Source: Spirochaetia bacterium
Lineage (GTDB): Bacteria; Spirochaetota; Spirochaetia; CADAEX01
NCBI GenBank assembly: GCA_017446885.1
Contig: JAFSOR010000023.1
Location: forward strand, 1 to 64,000
DNA: 64,000 nucleotides
Direction: 5' to 3'
The notes beneath the pieces are model-generated. The model worked only from the letters and a program-made list of their open reading frames with translations, was not told the DNA's origin and searched no databases. Below, piece by piece: positions 8,408 to 17,180 of the stretch. Every line of letters starts with the position of its first letter. Within the stretch, counting starts at the first letter, position 1. A program made the position numbers and the translations under genes.

Positions 8408-8918
8408 ATTCAGTATTATTATTTTGTGTGCGGTGTTTATGGCAATGCCGGCAGCGGCTCAGGGCAAGTCTGGCAATAAGGTCTATTTTGCCGCCCCGCT
8501 TTTCAATATAAGCGAACTCGATTTTAACCTTAAGCTGACTCATCTGCTTGAAAGCTATGGCTATGAGGTTTTCCTGCCCCAGCGTGATGGTTATCTGGCG
8601 GCAGAATTAGCAGGCAAAAGTCAAGAAGAGCTTGCCGATATGATCTTTAAGAAGGACCAGGAAGAGGTTCTCAAGGCCGATATTATATTCATACTTCTGG
8701 ATGGCAGGGTGCCAGACGAAGGTGCCTGCGTTGAGCTGGGTATTGCCTATGCCAATGGCAAAAGATGCTATGGCTTTAAGAGCGATTCCAGATCTGTTGA
8801 GCTTGGGCTTGATGTGAATCCTATGATAACCGGATGCCTTGAGAAGCTTTTCTACGGCTTGGATGGCAATAAGCTGATTGAAGAATTAAAACAGTATCTG
8901 GCCAAGAATAAACTGTAA
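8391..8918 (+). CDS. Nucleoside 2-deoxyribosyltransferase-like protein with signal peptide
   Basis: A 175-aa protein whose body matches the nucleoside 2-deoxyribosyltransferase family: KVYFAAPLFN at the start of the Rossmann-like fold, ADIIFILLDGRVPDEGACVELGIAYA carrying the catalytic-type DEG..VELG glutamates, and a late SDSR. Family enzymes swap or hydrolyse the base on deoxynucleosides and are normally cytoplasmic. Here the fold is preceded by a basic, hydrophobic stretch ending AAAQ that looks like a cleavable signal peptide, so export is likely. A start at the later ATG (8440) would remove it. The start at 8391 has GGGGAGAA before it and overlaps the fic gene by 17 bp, pointing to one operon. 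Confidence 0.75.
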   Translation: MKRIIKFSIIILCAVFMAMPAAAQGKSGNKVYFAAPLFNISELDFNLKLTHLLESYGYEVFLPQRDGYLAAELAGKSQEELADMIFKKDQEEVLKADIIFILLDGRVPDEGACVELGIAYANGKRCYGFKSDSRSVELGLDVNPMITGCLEKLFYGLDGNKLIEELKQYLAKNKL

Positions 8919-8923
8919 GTTTT

Positions 8924-9418
8924 TCAGCTGTCGCCCTGAAGGGGTATGAACACTGCGTTGGCCAGGATGAAGAGGTTTTCCAGGGTGGCGTTGTTCCTCA
9001 TGCTCACGCAGTAGGTAAGGCCCGGTACTATGTCCTGCCAGATGACAATTCCTATGGTCTGATCCTCTATCACCGACCAGCGTGCTGTGGCAGAGTTGTA
9101 GCCTACCGGAATCTCAAGCTCGTTGTCCCATTCGTAATAGTAACCCGATATGTCCTCAAGCTCTGTTGATGTGCTGGGCTTTATCCTGGCGGTGCACTCG
9201 GTCTCCTGCCATATAAAGTCGGCCTGTGCTACTTTGTCCGATATGATTGAATAGTAGATGTTCTCTGCATCTTTGGGGATTCCGAAAGTTATTCCCAGTT
9301 TCTGCTGTATCTCTTCGAACGATGATTCTACAATAGGGTTGGGCATCTCCACCTGATTTTTGCGGCATCCAGCCAGAAGGAGAGGGAAAAGAATAAGCAG
9401 AAAGAAAATTTTCTTCAT
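8924..9418 (-). CDS. Putative lipoprotein, unknown function
   Basis: A 164-aa protein starting with a short basic segment, a hydrophobic helix and the lipobox LLAGC, so the mature protein should begin at Cys18 and be lipid-anchored. The mature part begins with a Pro/Glu-containing linker and a globular domain (IYYSIISDKVAQADFIWQ; CTARIKP; WQDIVPGLTYCVSM) reminiscent of small DUF4367-type domains. No family can be named with assurance. The promoter TTGTTT-N17-TATTCT ends 6 nt before the ATG without a Shine-Dalgarno, so the mRNA is probably leaderless. Confidence 0.7.
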   Translation of the reverse strand: MKKIFFLLILFPLLLAGCRKNQVEMPNPIVESSFEEIQQKLGITFGIPKDAENIYYSIISDKVAQADFIWQETECTARIKPSTSTELEDISGYYYEWDNELEIPVGYNSATARWSVIEDQTIGIVIWQDIVPGLTYCVSMRNNATLENLFILANAVFIPLQGDS

Positions 9419-9462
9419 AATTTCAGAATATCATAATTTGGGCAAAAAAACAAATAGTATGT

Positions 9463-10350
9463 TTAATGGTGGTGATGATGGTGATGTGCTTCGTGGTGGG
9501 GCTCGATATGGCACTCCTGGTCTGAACAGATTTCGGGCTCGGTCTCAAGTACTGCGTGGCATATGCTGTGCTCCTCAAGCTCCTCACGTATTAGGTGTTT
9601 TATCCCCTGTATGTCGGCGGCCTTGGTAACTATGTGCATAGTTGCGTAGTTGTTATAGCCGTCTATGCTCCATACATGGATATGATGTATATCCTCCACC
9701 CCTCCTATTTTGAGTATATGGTTTCTAAGCTCGGAGATATCGATGCCGGAAGGGGTTTTCTCCAGAAAAAGGTCCAGCACTGCCTTTAGGTTTTTTAATG
9801 TGTTGACAAAGATGAACAGGGCCACACCGATGCTCATAAGTGGGTCGATTACCCTGATGTCAGTGAAGTTCATTATGATAGCCCCTGCAAGGACTATAAC
9901 CCAGCCCAGCACATCCTCAAGCATATGAAGGTTCACTGCTTTCTGGTTTATGGAATCTCCTTCCCTGGTCACATATGCGGCTATGAAATTAAGCACTACG
10001 CCGATAATGGCAAATATAATCATGCCGCTGTAGTTGATCTCCACAGGGTTCAGGAGCCTTTTTACTGCCCCGATGATTACCAGGACAGAGCCCACCAGAA
10101 GTATGGTTGTAGTAATCACACCGCCCAGGACTGAATAGCGGATATATCCGTAAGTATATTTTTCATCGGCTTTCTTTTTGCTTTTTTTCTCAAGGAAATA
10201 GGAGATACCTATCGAGAGTGCATCTCCAAGGTCGTGCAAAGAGTCTGAAAGTATAGCCACAGAATTGACGAAAAGCCCACCGAAGAACTCAAAGACTGAA
10301 AATGATAGATTCAATATGAATGCGATGAGAATGTTCTTTTCTGTCTTCAT
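9463..10350 (-). CDS. Cation diffusion facilitator metal efflux protein
   Basis: A 295-aa CDF transporter with about six membrane segments in the first 200 residues. The metal site is visible as SDSLHDLGDALSIG in helix 2 (D and HDLGD) and HMLEDVLGWVIVL in helix 5. A cytoplasmic domain follows (VEDIHHIHVWSIDGYNNYATMHIV). The C-terminus is an unusual histidine tail (HIEPHHEAHHHHHHH), likely a metal sink or sensor. Family members export zinc, and often cobalt, cadmium or iron, using the proton gradient. An 18-bp dyad lies 9 bp before the start, between this gene and vanX, suggesting metal-responsive control. Confidence 0.92.
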   Translation of the reverse strand: MKTEKNILIAFILNLSFSVFEFFGGLFVNSVAILSDSLHDLGDALSIGISYFLEKKSKKKADEKYTYGYIRYSVLGGVITTTILLVGSVLVIIGAVKRLLNPVEINYSGMIIFAIIGVVLNFIAAYVTREGDSINQKAVNLHMLEDVLGWVIVLAGAIIMNFTDIRVIDPLMSIGVALFIFVNTLKNLKAVLDLFLEKTPSGIDISELRNHILKIGGVEDIHHIHVWSIDGYNNYATMHIVTKAADIQGIKHLIREELEEHSICHAVLETEPEICSDQECHIEPHHEAHHHHHHH

Positions 10351-10359
10351 TTTTTCATA

Positions 10360-10377
10360 GGTTAGCTTGTGCTAACC
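10360..10377 (-). promoter_or_regulatory. Operator-like dyad before the metal efflux gene
   Basis: GGTTAGC and GCTAACC form a perfect 7-bp inverted repeat with a 4-nt centre, 10 nt before the CDF start codon. The half-site GGTTAG/CTAACC is the core of boxes bound by DtxR/IdeR-type metal regulators, though the centre here is longer than in those boxes. It could also act as a short attenuating hairpin in the leader. Confidence 0.5.
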
Positions 10378-10381
10378 ACCT

Positions 10382-11023
10382 CTATTTCAATATATCATAA
10401 GCCACAGGGAAAGTAAAGTAGGTGTCGGGGTAGGGCTCGTCGGCAAGCATAAAGTGCCACCACTCGCAGTCCAGCGGTCTAAAGCCGTTTCTTACCATGA
10501 CTTTCTGAAGAAACATCCGGTTTGTAAACTGCTCCTCTGTTATCCCTGTGTAGTCAGGGTGAGAGATGGGACCGAAGAAATCAAAGGGGCTTCCCATGTC
10601 CACCTCCTGCCCGGTGCTCATGTCCAGCAGTGTCAGGTCTACGGCGCTGCCCCGGCTGTGGCTGGACTGGGTTGCAATATAGCCTTTCTCGAAAAGCTCG
10701 GTTTTATTAAGATCGGGGTAGAATATCTGCTTCATCCTTATATCCTGGTCCTCAAGACCCCACAGCACAAAGTGTTTTACTGCATTGGCAGGGCGGTAGG
10801 CGTCGAATACTTTAAGCCGGTAGCCGCTTACTATAAGCTCCTTGCTCACAGCCTTAAGAGCTCTGGCTGCCTCCCGGGTCAGGAATGCACAGGGTTCCTC
10901 GTAGCCGTCAATCCTGTCACCTATAAAATTGTATGTGGAATAATAACGGATCTCCTGTATGATATCCGGCACATATTCAGAGAGCAAAACAAATCCGGAA
11001 GCATCCTTTGTAAAGTCTTTCAT
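10382..11023 (-). CDS. D-alanyl-D-alanine dipeptidase, VanX/DdpX family
   Basis: Zinc dipeptidase that cleaves D-Ala-D-Ala. The catalytic motifs are complete: SSHSRGSAVD (SxHxxGxAxD) near residue 118 and EWWHF (ExxWH) near residue 188. At 213 aa it is the normal size of the M15D family. In organisms without vanHA genes, as seems the case here, such enzymes serve in peptidoglycan turnover and D-Ala recovery and do not confer vancomycin resistance. The open frame extends to 11116, but the ATG at 11023 fits the family start and lies 7 nt after a TTGATT-N17-TAAAAT promoter. No signal peptide is seen, so it is cytoplasmic. Confidence 0.88.
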   Translation of the reverse strand: MKDFTKDASGFVLLSEYVPDIIQEIRYYSTYNFIGDRIDGYEEPCAFLTREAARALKAVSKELIVSGYRLKVFDAYRPANAVKHFVLWGLEDQDIRMKQIFYPDLNKTELFEKGYIATQSSHSRGSAVDLTLLDMSTGQEVDMGSPFDFFGPISHPDYTGITEEQFTNRMFLQKVMVRNGFRPLDCEWWHFMLADEPYPDTYFTFPVAYDILK

Positions 11024-11079
11024 ACTATTGATTTTATAGTAGAAAAAAGCAATAATCAAGAGTTGGAAAGGACAGCAGG

Positions 11080-12690
11080 ATGCAGAAAAAGTTTCAGATG
11101 AAAGGGCAGGAGACAATTCAGGAGATTCTGGATTTCAACTGCGAGACACTTAAAAATTTTAAGCTTGATTCAAAGGAAAGGCTTCGTACAGAGCTGACAT
11201 TCGAAGAAGTGCTTATGCGGCTGATAGAGCATGGTGACTTTGAAGAAAAGAAAAATATTTCTATCAGTATTAATAAATTTTTAGGCAATGTCAGCATAGA
11301 TTTGAGGGTTCCTGGTTCTGATTTTGAATTTTTGCCCAGACTCGATTTTTATGATATAGAAAGCGATGATGGAACAGTAGAGAACATTCAGAATATGCTC
11401 CTACGGTCCCTTGGAGAAAGGATTAGTTTCAGACATTCAGTCGGTTATAATACAGTCAGGATACAGGTTTACCGTTCGCAATATTTCAACTTGTACTTGA
11501 TTCTTTCTTCAATGATTCTGGCGATTATAACAGGGATTGCAGCCAAGAATCTATTTCCAGAGCATATATGCAGTTTCTTTAATGATAATATTTTACAGTC
11601 ATTCATATCATTGTTTATGAATGGACTTAAGATGTGTGCTGTACCAGTTGTCTTTCTTTCTATTGTAAGCTGTTTTACTAAAGCAGACAGTTTAGCCGGA
11701 ATAAAGAGGATTGGAATCAAGCTGTTTGTTTTCTATTCTTTTTTTATGATTCTTTCTGCATCTTTAGGCTATTTTGCTGTCCAGTTATTAAAGCCAGGTG
11801 CTGGAATCCATCTAACTACATCGTCTGGTTCAAGCGAAGCAGCTGCAGGCAGTATGCTTTCAATGCGGAATGTCCTTGTTGATGTGGTGCCCAGCAATAT
11901 CATAAGACCTTTTGCAGAAGGAAATATGATTCAGCTGATACTTCTGGCAATTCTGGTGGGTGTGGCCTGTGGAGCATGCAGAATAAAAATCATCACCTCA
12001 ATCTTTGATGAGCTGAACAGGATTTTCCTTAAGATTATAGGATTTTTCATGCAGCTTATTCCTCTTTTTGTCTTCTGTGCTGTATCATCTATGCTTATTA
12101 CGACTGGTTCCAAGGTGCTGCTGTCTGTCCTGGGATTATTCTACACAAATATTTTTGGTGTTCTGCTTCTTTTCATCGCTTATTGTATTGTTTTTGCTGT
12201 CCTTGGATTTAATCCATTTAGAGTGCTTAAGAAATCGATGCAGATGCTGTTGACAGCTTTTACAACTGCCTCCAGTATCGCCTGTATGCCAGATGCTATG
12301 AAAATATCGGGGGAACTGGGTGTTGAACCTAAAATGTATAATTTTTCTGTTCCAATAGGAATAACTTTATTTAAAAGTACTTTCCCCATTATGGCGATTG
12401 TCTTTGTCTGTTCATCAGCAACTATCTATGGCATTGATCTAACGCTGTCAAAAATTATTTCAGTAGCTTTTTCATCAATTGTCCTTATAATGGCTATGCC
12501 TGGAATACCTGGAGTAACCCTTATCCTTATGTCGACTCTGCTGGCTATGGCAGGGTGTCCCGCCGAAGCACTGGGGCTGGTGGTCGGTATTGACCCGATT
12601 ATTGATATGTTTGCCACACCTGTCGGAGTTACTGGTGTTATGGCTTCTGTCCTTGCAGTGGCAAAAAGTGAGAAGATGTTAGATAAGTAG
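11080..12690 (+). CDS. SDF-family (dicarboxylate/amino acid:cation) symporter with N-terminal HATPase-like domain
   Basis: A 536-aa fusion-like protein. Residues ~135-535 are a sodium- or proton-coupled symporter of the GltP/DctA (SDF) family: the serine-rich loop, hydrophobic repeats, and the C-terminal VVGIDPIIDMFATPVGVTG motif (DxxxTxxxxTG type). Residues 1-130 are soluble and resemble a degenerate GHKL/RsbW-type ATPase domain (LTFEEVLMRLIEHGDFEEKKN resembles an N-box; a clear G-box is not seen). The soluble part may sense or gate transport. It overlaps the convergent dapL by 12 bp. A decayed paralogue lies at 6511-7178. Substrate cannot be told from the sequence. Confidence 0.82.
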   Translation: MQKKFQMKGQETIQEILDFNCETLKNFKLDSKERLRTELTFEEVLMRLIEHGDFEEKKNISISINKFLGNVSIDLRVPGSDFEFLPRLDFYDIESDDGTVENIQNMLLRSLGERISFRHSVGYNTVRIQVYRSQYFNLYLILSSMILAIITGIAAKNLFPEHICSFFNDNILQSFISLFMNGLKMCAVPVVFLSIVSCFTKADSLAGIKRIGIKLFVFYSFFMILSASLGYFAVQLLKPGAGIHLTTSSGSSEAAAGSMLSMRNVLVDVVPSNIIRPFAEGNMIQLILLAILVGVACGACRIKIITSIFDELNRIFLKIIGFFMQLIPLFVFCAVSSMLITTGSKVLLSVLGLFYTNIFGVLLLFIAYCIVFAVLGFNPFRVLKKSMQMLLTAFTTASSIACMPDAMKISGELGVEPKMYNFSVPIGITLFKSTFPIMAIVFVCSSATIYGIDLTLSKIISVAFSSIVLIMAMPGIPGVTLILMSTLLAMAGCPAEALGLVVGIDPIIDMFATPVGVTGVMASVLAVAKSEKMLDK

Positions 12691-13902
12691 CTTTGACAGC
12701 TTCTCCATAGCCTTCTGGGTGTTCTCTCTTGAGTTGAATGCACTGAACCGCACATAGCCCTGACCGCAGCTTCCGAAACCGCTTCCAGGTGTGCATACTA
12801 TGCCGCATTCGTGGAGCAGCCTGTCAAAGAATGCCCAGGAGTCGGTCTTGGTGTTGACCCATACATATGGCGAGTTGTCGCCTCCGGTGCAGCTGTAGCC
12901 AAGATCCACTATTGCTTTCTTGATTATTGCTGCATTGCCCAGGTAGTAGTCTGTCTTTTCCTTGATCTGAGCCTGACCTTCTGGTGTATAGCAGGCAGCT
13001 GCTGCGCACTGAACAGGGTATGAGGCACCGTTGAACTTGGTGGTCTGCCGCCTGTTCCACATTGCATAAAGCGATGCCGGGTTGCCATCTGAATCGTATA
13101 CTTTGCACTTTTTAGGCACTACAGTGAATCCGCACCGAACTCCGGTGAATCCAGCTGTCTTTGAGAAACTGCGGAACTCCACAGCCACCTCGTCGGCACC
13201 TGGGATTTCGAATATAGATTTAGGCAGCGCAGGATTCCGAATAAAGCATTCATATGCTGCATCGAACAGGATAAGGGATTTGTTTTCCTTGGCGTAGTCG
13301 ACCCATTTCTTAAGCTGATCCTTGGTGGCAGTGGCCCCGGTAGGGTTGTTTGGGAAGCACAGATATATGACATCTGCCTTCTGGGTCGGAAGGTCTGGCA
13401 CATAGTTGTTGGCCTGGGTAGAATCGAGGTAGATGAACTTGGAGTATCTGCCGTTTACAAAGTCGCCGCTCCGGCCTGCCATTACGTTTGTGTCCACATA
13501 TACAGGATAAACCGGGTCTGGAACTGCTATAACTGCATCTGGGGCAAAAAGCTCCTGGAAGTTTCCGGTGTCGCACTTGGCGCCGTCGCTTACAAAAATC
13601 TCATCTGCACTTATATCGGCTCCGCGGCTCTGGAAATCGTGCTCTGCAATGGCACTGCGGAGGAAATCGTAGCCCTGTTCCGGGCCATATCCTTTGAATG
13701 TAGCTTTGGAAGAAAGGTCGTCCACACCCTTGTGGAAAGCCTTGAGGCATACATCTGCCAAAGGCAGGGTCACGTCTCCGATTCCCATTTTTATAACTTC
13801 TTTATCTGGGTTTTCCTTCTGGAATGCTGCAACCCGCTTTGCTATATCCGAGAAAAGGTATGAAGCCTGGAGCTTATTGTAGTTTTCGTTGATTTTTATC
13901 AT
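12679..13902 (-). CDS. dapL: LL-diaminopimelate aminotransferase
   Basis: PLP aminotransferase that makes LL-diaminopimelate directly from tetrahydrodipicolinate, the short lysine/DAP route found in Chlamydiae, plants, archaea and many spirochaetes. Typical DapL segments are present: MGIGDVTLPL, FKGYGPEQGYDFLR, FPNNPTGATAT, and the PLP lysine in SFSKTAGFTGVR. Length is 407 aa, as usual. The start at 13902 has a strong Shine-Dalgarno (GGAGGAAAT); the open frame extends further but without family similarity. Transcribed alone, divergent from the LysM gene. Confidence 0.95.
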   Translation of the reverse strand: MIKINENYNKLQASYLFSDIAKRVAAFQKENPDKEVIKMGIGDVTLPLADVCLKAFHKGVDDLSSKATFKGYGPEQGYDFLRSAIAEHDFQSRGADISADEIFVSDGAKCDTGNFQELFAPDAVIAVPDPVYPVYVDTNVMAGRSGDFVNGRYSKFIYLDSTQANNYVPDLPTQKADVIYLCFPNNPTGATATKDQLKKWVDYAKENKSLILFDAAYECFIRNPALPKSIFEIPGADEVAVEFRSFSKTAGFTGVRCGFTVVPKKCKVYDSDGNPASLYAMWNRRQTTKFNGASYPVQCAAAACYTPEGQAQIKEKTDYYLGNAAIIKKAIVDLGYSCTGGDNSPYVWVNTKTDSWAFFDRLLHECGIVCTPGSGFGSCGQGYVRFSAFNSRENTQKAMEKLSKLLI

Positions 13903-13996
13903 GATATTTCCTCCGTAGGATACCTTGATGATATAAAAAAGTAATCGGATTTTCAATAGATTGCTAAAATTAAATATTAGGTGTAAAATAAATAAG

Positions 13997-14806
13997 ATGA
14001 TAGGTATCCGACTGGCTGACAGCACATTTTTCTCAATATGCTCCGATGGTCCCGAGAAGAAGAGGGTAGTGCTCTCTCCTGCCAATAAAAACCAGAAGAA
14101 AGCCAAGATAGATCTGTTCAGATATAATGCCTCGGACGAGAAAGACGGGTACCATATAGGCTCGCTTTTCCTTGACCCGATAGGTTATGACGATGCCGGC
14201 GAGTCGGAGATAGAACTTTTTATCGACACAGACGGAAAACGTATCAGGGCTGTTGCCACAGATTTGCGTGGTGGTTCCAAGGATGAATTTGCGACAGAGC
14301 TTCCTGGGATTATCCTGGCGCCGACTCAGGTGCAAAGCCAGGTTGTACAGACCGAAAACGCCCCGGAACCTGCACCGGTTGCAGTAAGGGGAATCAGGAG
14401 CCTCCAGATTATGATGGGGGTGCTTCTTATTATGATGGCTTTTGTCACCGGCATGCTGCTGTACAATATGATTTCTGCCCCCTGCGTGCGGAATCTGCCT
14501 GGTTTTGCTGAGCTTCCGCCTCCCGAGCCCGAGATGCAGCCTAAGCCAGAGCCACAGCCAGCGCAGCCTACACCACCGGCTCCTAAATCCGAACCAGCCC
14601 CAGCACCGCCAGCTCCTGTAGCTCCGGCTCCGGGTCAGGAATATATCCGTTACACTGTCAAGTATGGTGACACCCTGTGGTCGCTGGCCAGGGATTTCTG
14701 CAAGGACCCATACATGTATAAGCGTATCGCCTCAGAAAACCACCTGGAAAACCCCGACAAGCTTATATCTGGCACTATTTTAATTATTCCTATTAATAAA
14801 TACTAA
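13997..14806 (+). CDS. Membrane protein with C-terminal LysM domain
   Basis: A 269-aa protein in three parts. Residues 1-120 are soluble and contain IGIRLADSTFFSI and EIELFIDTDGKRIRAVATDL, the latter reminiscent of the beta-rich substrate domain of Hsp70 proteins. A single hydrophobic helix near 130-152 precedes a Pro/Ala/Glu-rich linker. A LysM domain (YTVKYGDTLWSLARDFCKDPYMYKRI) ends the protein and should bind peptidoglycan in the periplasm. The ATG at 13997 is 7 nt after a TAAAAT -10 (TTGCTA -35, 17-nt spacer), so the upstream TTG start at 13961 is rejected. A role in envelope/division is suggested by the following ftsK, but this is inference. Confidence 0.8.
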   Translation: MIGIRLADSTFFSICSDGPEKKRVVLSPANKNQKKAKIDLFRYNASDEKDGYHIGSLFLDPIGYDDAGESEIELFIDTDGKRIRAVATDLRGGSKDEFATELPGIILAPTQVQSQVVQTENAPEPAPVAVRGIRSLQIMMGVLLIMMAFVTGMLLYNMISAPCVRNLPGFAELPPPEPEMQPKPEPQPAQPTPPAPKSEPAPAPPAPVAPAPGQEYIRYTVKYGDTLWSLARDFCKDPYMYKRIASENHLENPDKLISGTILIIPINKY

Positions 14807-14831
14807 AATACATTTCATTTTCTGCCGATAG
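14804..14831 (+). promoter_or_regulatory. Sigma-28-like promoter before ftsK and fliG-like gene
   Basis: TAAA (14804-14807), a 16-nt spacer and GCCGATAG (14824-14831) match the flagellar sigma-28 consensus (TAAA-N15/16-GCCGATAA) at 11 of 12 positions. The -35 overlaps the stop codon of the LysM gene. The same 16-nt spacing recurs upstream of the export-gate operon and of flgM. Confidence 0.6.
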
Positions 14832-14857
14832 AAAATAGTAGTCTTTTGGGAGGAAGT

Positions 14858-17179
14858 GTGTCTAAATCAAGATCGATTATTATAACCTCCAGCATCCTTT
14901 TCTGTGCTGGAATACTTCTGGCGCTGGCCATGTTCTTTGCCAGTCATGGAATTGAGATTCCACTCTTTGTGCCACTTGGAGTATGGTTCTTAAGCCGGTT
15001 CCTGTGGGCTTCCTACTATGTCCCTGCATATCTTTTTTTCTGCGCTGTATATCTCCTCCTTAAGCATTGGAACCGCAAAGTCCTCTATGTCCTTATGGCT
15101 ACTATCGCACCGTTCCTTACCCTGGCCGCTTTTTTGCGTGTTCTGCTGTGGACCCGCAGCCTTAAATATTTTGTTGCAGTCCTGCTTGCCCTGGCTGTCC
15201 TGATTGAGCTATATGGAATTGCTGTCATTGCAGGGTTCAAAGGCTTCCATTTCAGGCTCCCAACATTCAAGATTCCCCGTTTTGACCTTAAATCCTTAAA
15301 TCCGTTCAGCCGCGATGACGATGAGGATGAAGATGACGAAGAGGAATATGATGAAGCTGAGGATGCCCGGGATGAAGAAAAACAGGAAGAGTTTATAGCA
15401 GTTTCTCCCGAAGCTGAATCCCAGGAAAAAGAAAATGAATCTGAATCAGCTGACAGCTATGCCCCTGAGTATTTAAGCCTTGGGCTTTCCCGTCTTTCCG
15501 AGCCAGAAGAAGTAGTATCTGAGTTTGAGATTGAGCCGGAAGATGAACCTGTGGAAGTTGAACCGGTGGAAGAGGATTCCGCTGAGGATGAACTGGAAGA
15601 AGATGCCGAAGAGCCTGTTGATGACGATTCCGAGATCAGCATAGAGATAGAAGGGGATGAAGAGGAAGAGGATGAGCCTAAACCTGCCCCGAAGCGGGTG
15701 CATAAGGCTTCTGCTGTACAGCGTAAAAGGCCGGTAAAATATGATATTCCAATAGAGAATGTGCTGGAAGACCGCGGAGATTCTTCATCCTATGTGGTAA
15801 CCGAGGAGACTAAGCGCGATGCCAGTATACTTACCGAAACATTGCGGCAGTTCAAGATAGAGGCAGAGATAATAAGCATAAAGAAGGGGCCGGTAATCAC
15901 CATGTTCGAGATTCTTCCGGCTTCTGGTGTGAATGTATCCAAGATTGCAAGCCTGGCCGACACCATAGCCATGAACCTGGCTGCCCAGAGCATCCGTATT
16001 GTCGCTCCTATCCCGGGCAAGCGGGCAGTAGGTGTGGAAATACCTAACCAGAAGCGCAATATAGTGGGATTCAAGGAGCTTATCTCTGCCAAGAACCCAG
16101 ATGTGGACAAGGCAGCATTGCCTTTTATCCTGGGGCGTGACATAGAAGGAGACCCGCAGGTTGTTGATGTGGCCAAGACTCCGCACCTCCTTATCGCAGG
16201 AACCACCGGTTCTGGAAAGTCAGTATGTGTAAACTCCCTTATATCAACCATCCTTTACAGGAAGCGTCCTGATGAGGTAAAGATGATTCTGGTAGACCCC
16301 AAGGTAGTCGAGCTTAAGATATACAACGATGTGCCACACCTGCTTACCCCTGTGATAACCGAGCCAAAGAAGGCACTCCAGGCACTGCAGTACTGCATAG
16401 ACGAGATGGAGAAGCGGTATAGGCTTCTGGAACAGCTGGATGTCCGCAACATCGAGGGATATAACAAGAAGATAAAGACCACCGATTACCTAGCCGACCC
16501 GCTGCCATATATACTGGTTGTAGTGGATGAGTTTGCCGACCTTATGCAGACATCAAGCAAGCAGCTTGAACCGGCAGTATCCAGGCTTACAGCCAAGGCC
16601 AGGGCAGTGGGAATCCACCTGGTTCTGGCTACCCAGCGTCCTTCGGTAGATGTCATTACCGGTGTGATCAAGGCCAATATTCCTTCCCGTATTGCCTTTA
16701 TGGTATCAAGCGGCACCGACTCCAAGGTGATTCTGGATGCAACAGGGGCCGAGATGCTCCTGGGCAAGGGCGACATGCTGTTCAAGCCGTCGTGGACCCC
16801 TGTCCTGACCCGTATACAGAGCGCATTCCTGTCAGATGAGGAAGTAGAGCGGCTGGTAAGCGAGGTCAAGAAGATGGGCGAGCCCGACTATATCGACGAC
16901 ATCATCTTCCATGACGACGAGGAAGATATGGATCTTTCATTCGGAGGAGGCTCTGGCGGCGGCGGGTTCGACAGCGATGCCGATGTCTTTGACAAAGCCC
17001 TTGCCATAGTTGCCGAGACAGGAAAAGCTTCTGCCTCATACCTGCAGAGGCGTCTTTCCATAGGCTACAACAAGGCTGCCCGCCTTATCGAGGATATGGA
17101 GGCAAGGGGTATAATAGGGCCACCTAACGGCAGCAAGCCGCGAGAAATTCTCCATCTGCCCGACAGGTTCAAGGATTGA
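14858..17179 (+). CDS. ftsK: DNA translocase FtsK
   Basis: Septum-located DNA pump that segregates the chromosome terminus at division. Four hydrophobic segments occupy the first ~140 residues, then a long, very acidic linker (DDDEDEDDEEEYDEAED and similar runs, about 155-290), then the motor: Walker A GTTGSGKS near residue 448, Walker B ILVVVDEFADL, and the C-terminal gamma winged helix (ASASYLQRRLSIGYNKAARLI) that reads the orientation sequences. The GTG at 14858 follows GGGAGGAA; an in-frame TTG at 14846 lies inside that Shine-Dalgarno, so GTG is preferred. A sigma-28-like promoter lies upstream, and a FliG-like gene follows after 1 bp. Confidence 0.95.
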   Translation: MSKSRSIIITSSILFCAGILLALAMFFASHGIEIPLFVPLGVWFLSRFLWASYYVPAYLFFCAVYLLLKHWNRKVLYVLMATIAPFLTLAAFLRVLLWTRSLKYFVAVLLALAVLIELYGIAVIAGFKGFHFRLPTFKIPRFDLKSLNPFSRDDDEDEDDEEEYDEAEDARDEEKQEEFIAVSPEAESQEKENESESADSYAPEYLSLGLSRLSEPEEVVSEFEIEPEDEPVEVEPVEEDSAEDELEEDAEEPVDDDSEISIEIEGDEEEEDEPKPAPKRVHKASAVQRKRPVKYDIPIENVLEDRGDSSSYVVTEETKRDASILTETLRQFKIEAEIISIKKGPVITMFEILPASGVNVSKIASLADTIAMNLAAQSIRIVAPIPGKRAVGVEIPNQKRNIVGFKELISAKNPDVDKAALPFILGRDIEGDPQVVDVAKTPHLLIAGTTGSGKSVCVNSLISTILYRKRPDEVKMILVDPKVVELKIYNDVPHLLTPVITEPKKALQALQYCIDEMEKRYRLLEQLDVRNIEGYNKKIKTTDYLADPLPYILVVVDEFADLMQTSSKQLEPAVSRLTAKARAVGIHLVLATQRPSVDVITGVIKANIPSRIAFMVSSGTDSKVILDATGAEMLLGKGDMLFKPSWTPVLTRIQSAFLSDEEVERLVSEVKKMGEPDYIDDIIFHDDEEDMDLSFGGGSGGGGFDSDADVFDKALAIVAETGKASASYLQRRLSIGYNKAARLIEDMEARGIIGPPNGSKPREILHLPDRFKD

Positions 17180-17180
17180 T

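Noticed and set aside
10382-11023. Vancomycin resistance locus
   Set aside because: VanX-type dipeptidase stands alone without vanH/vanA or a sensor pair; D-Ala-D-Ala turnover is more likely.
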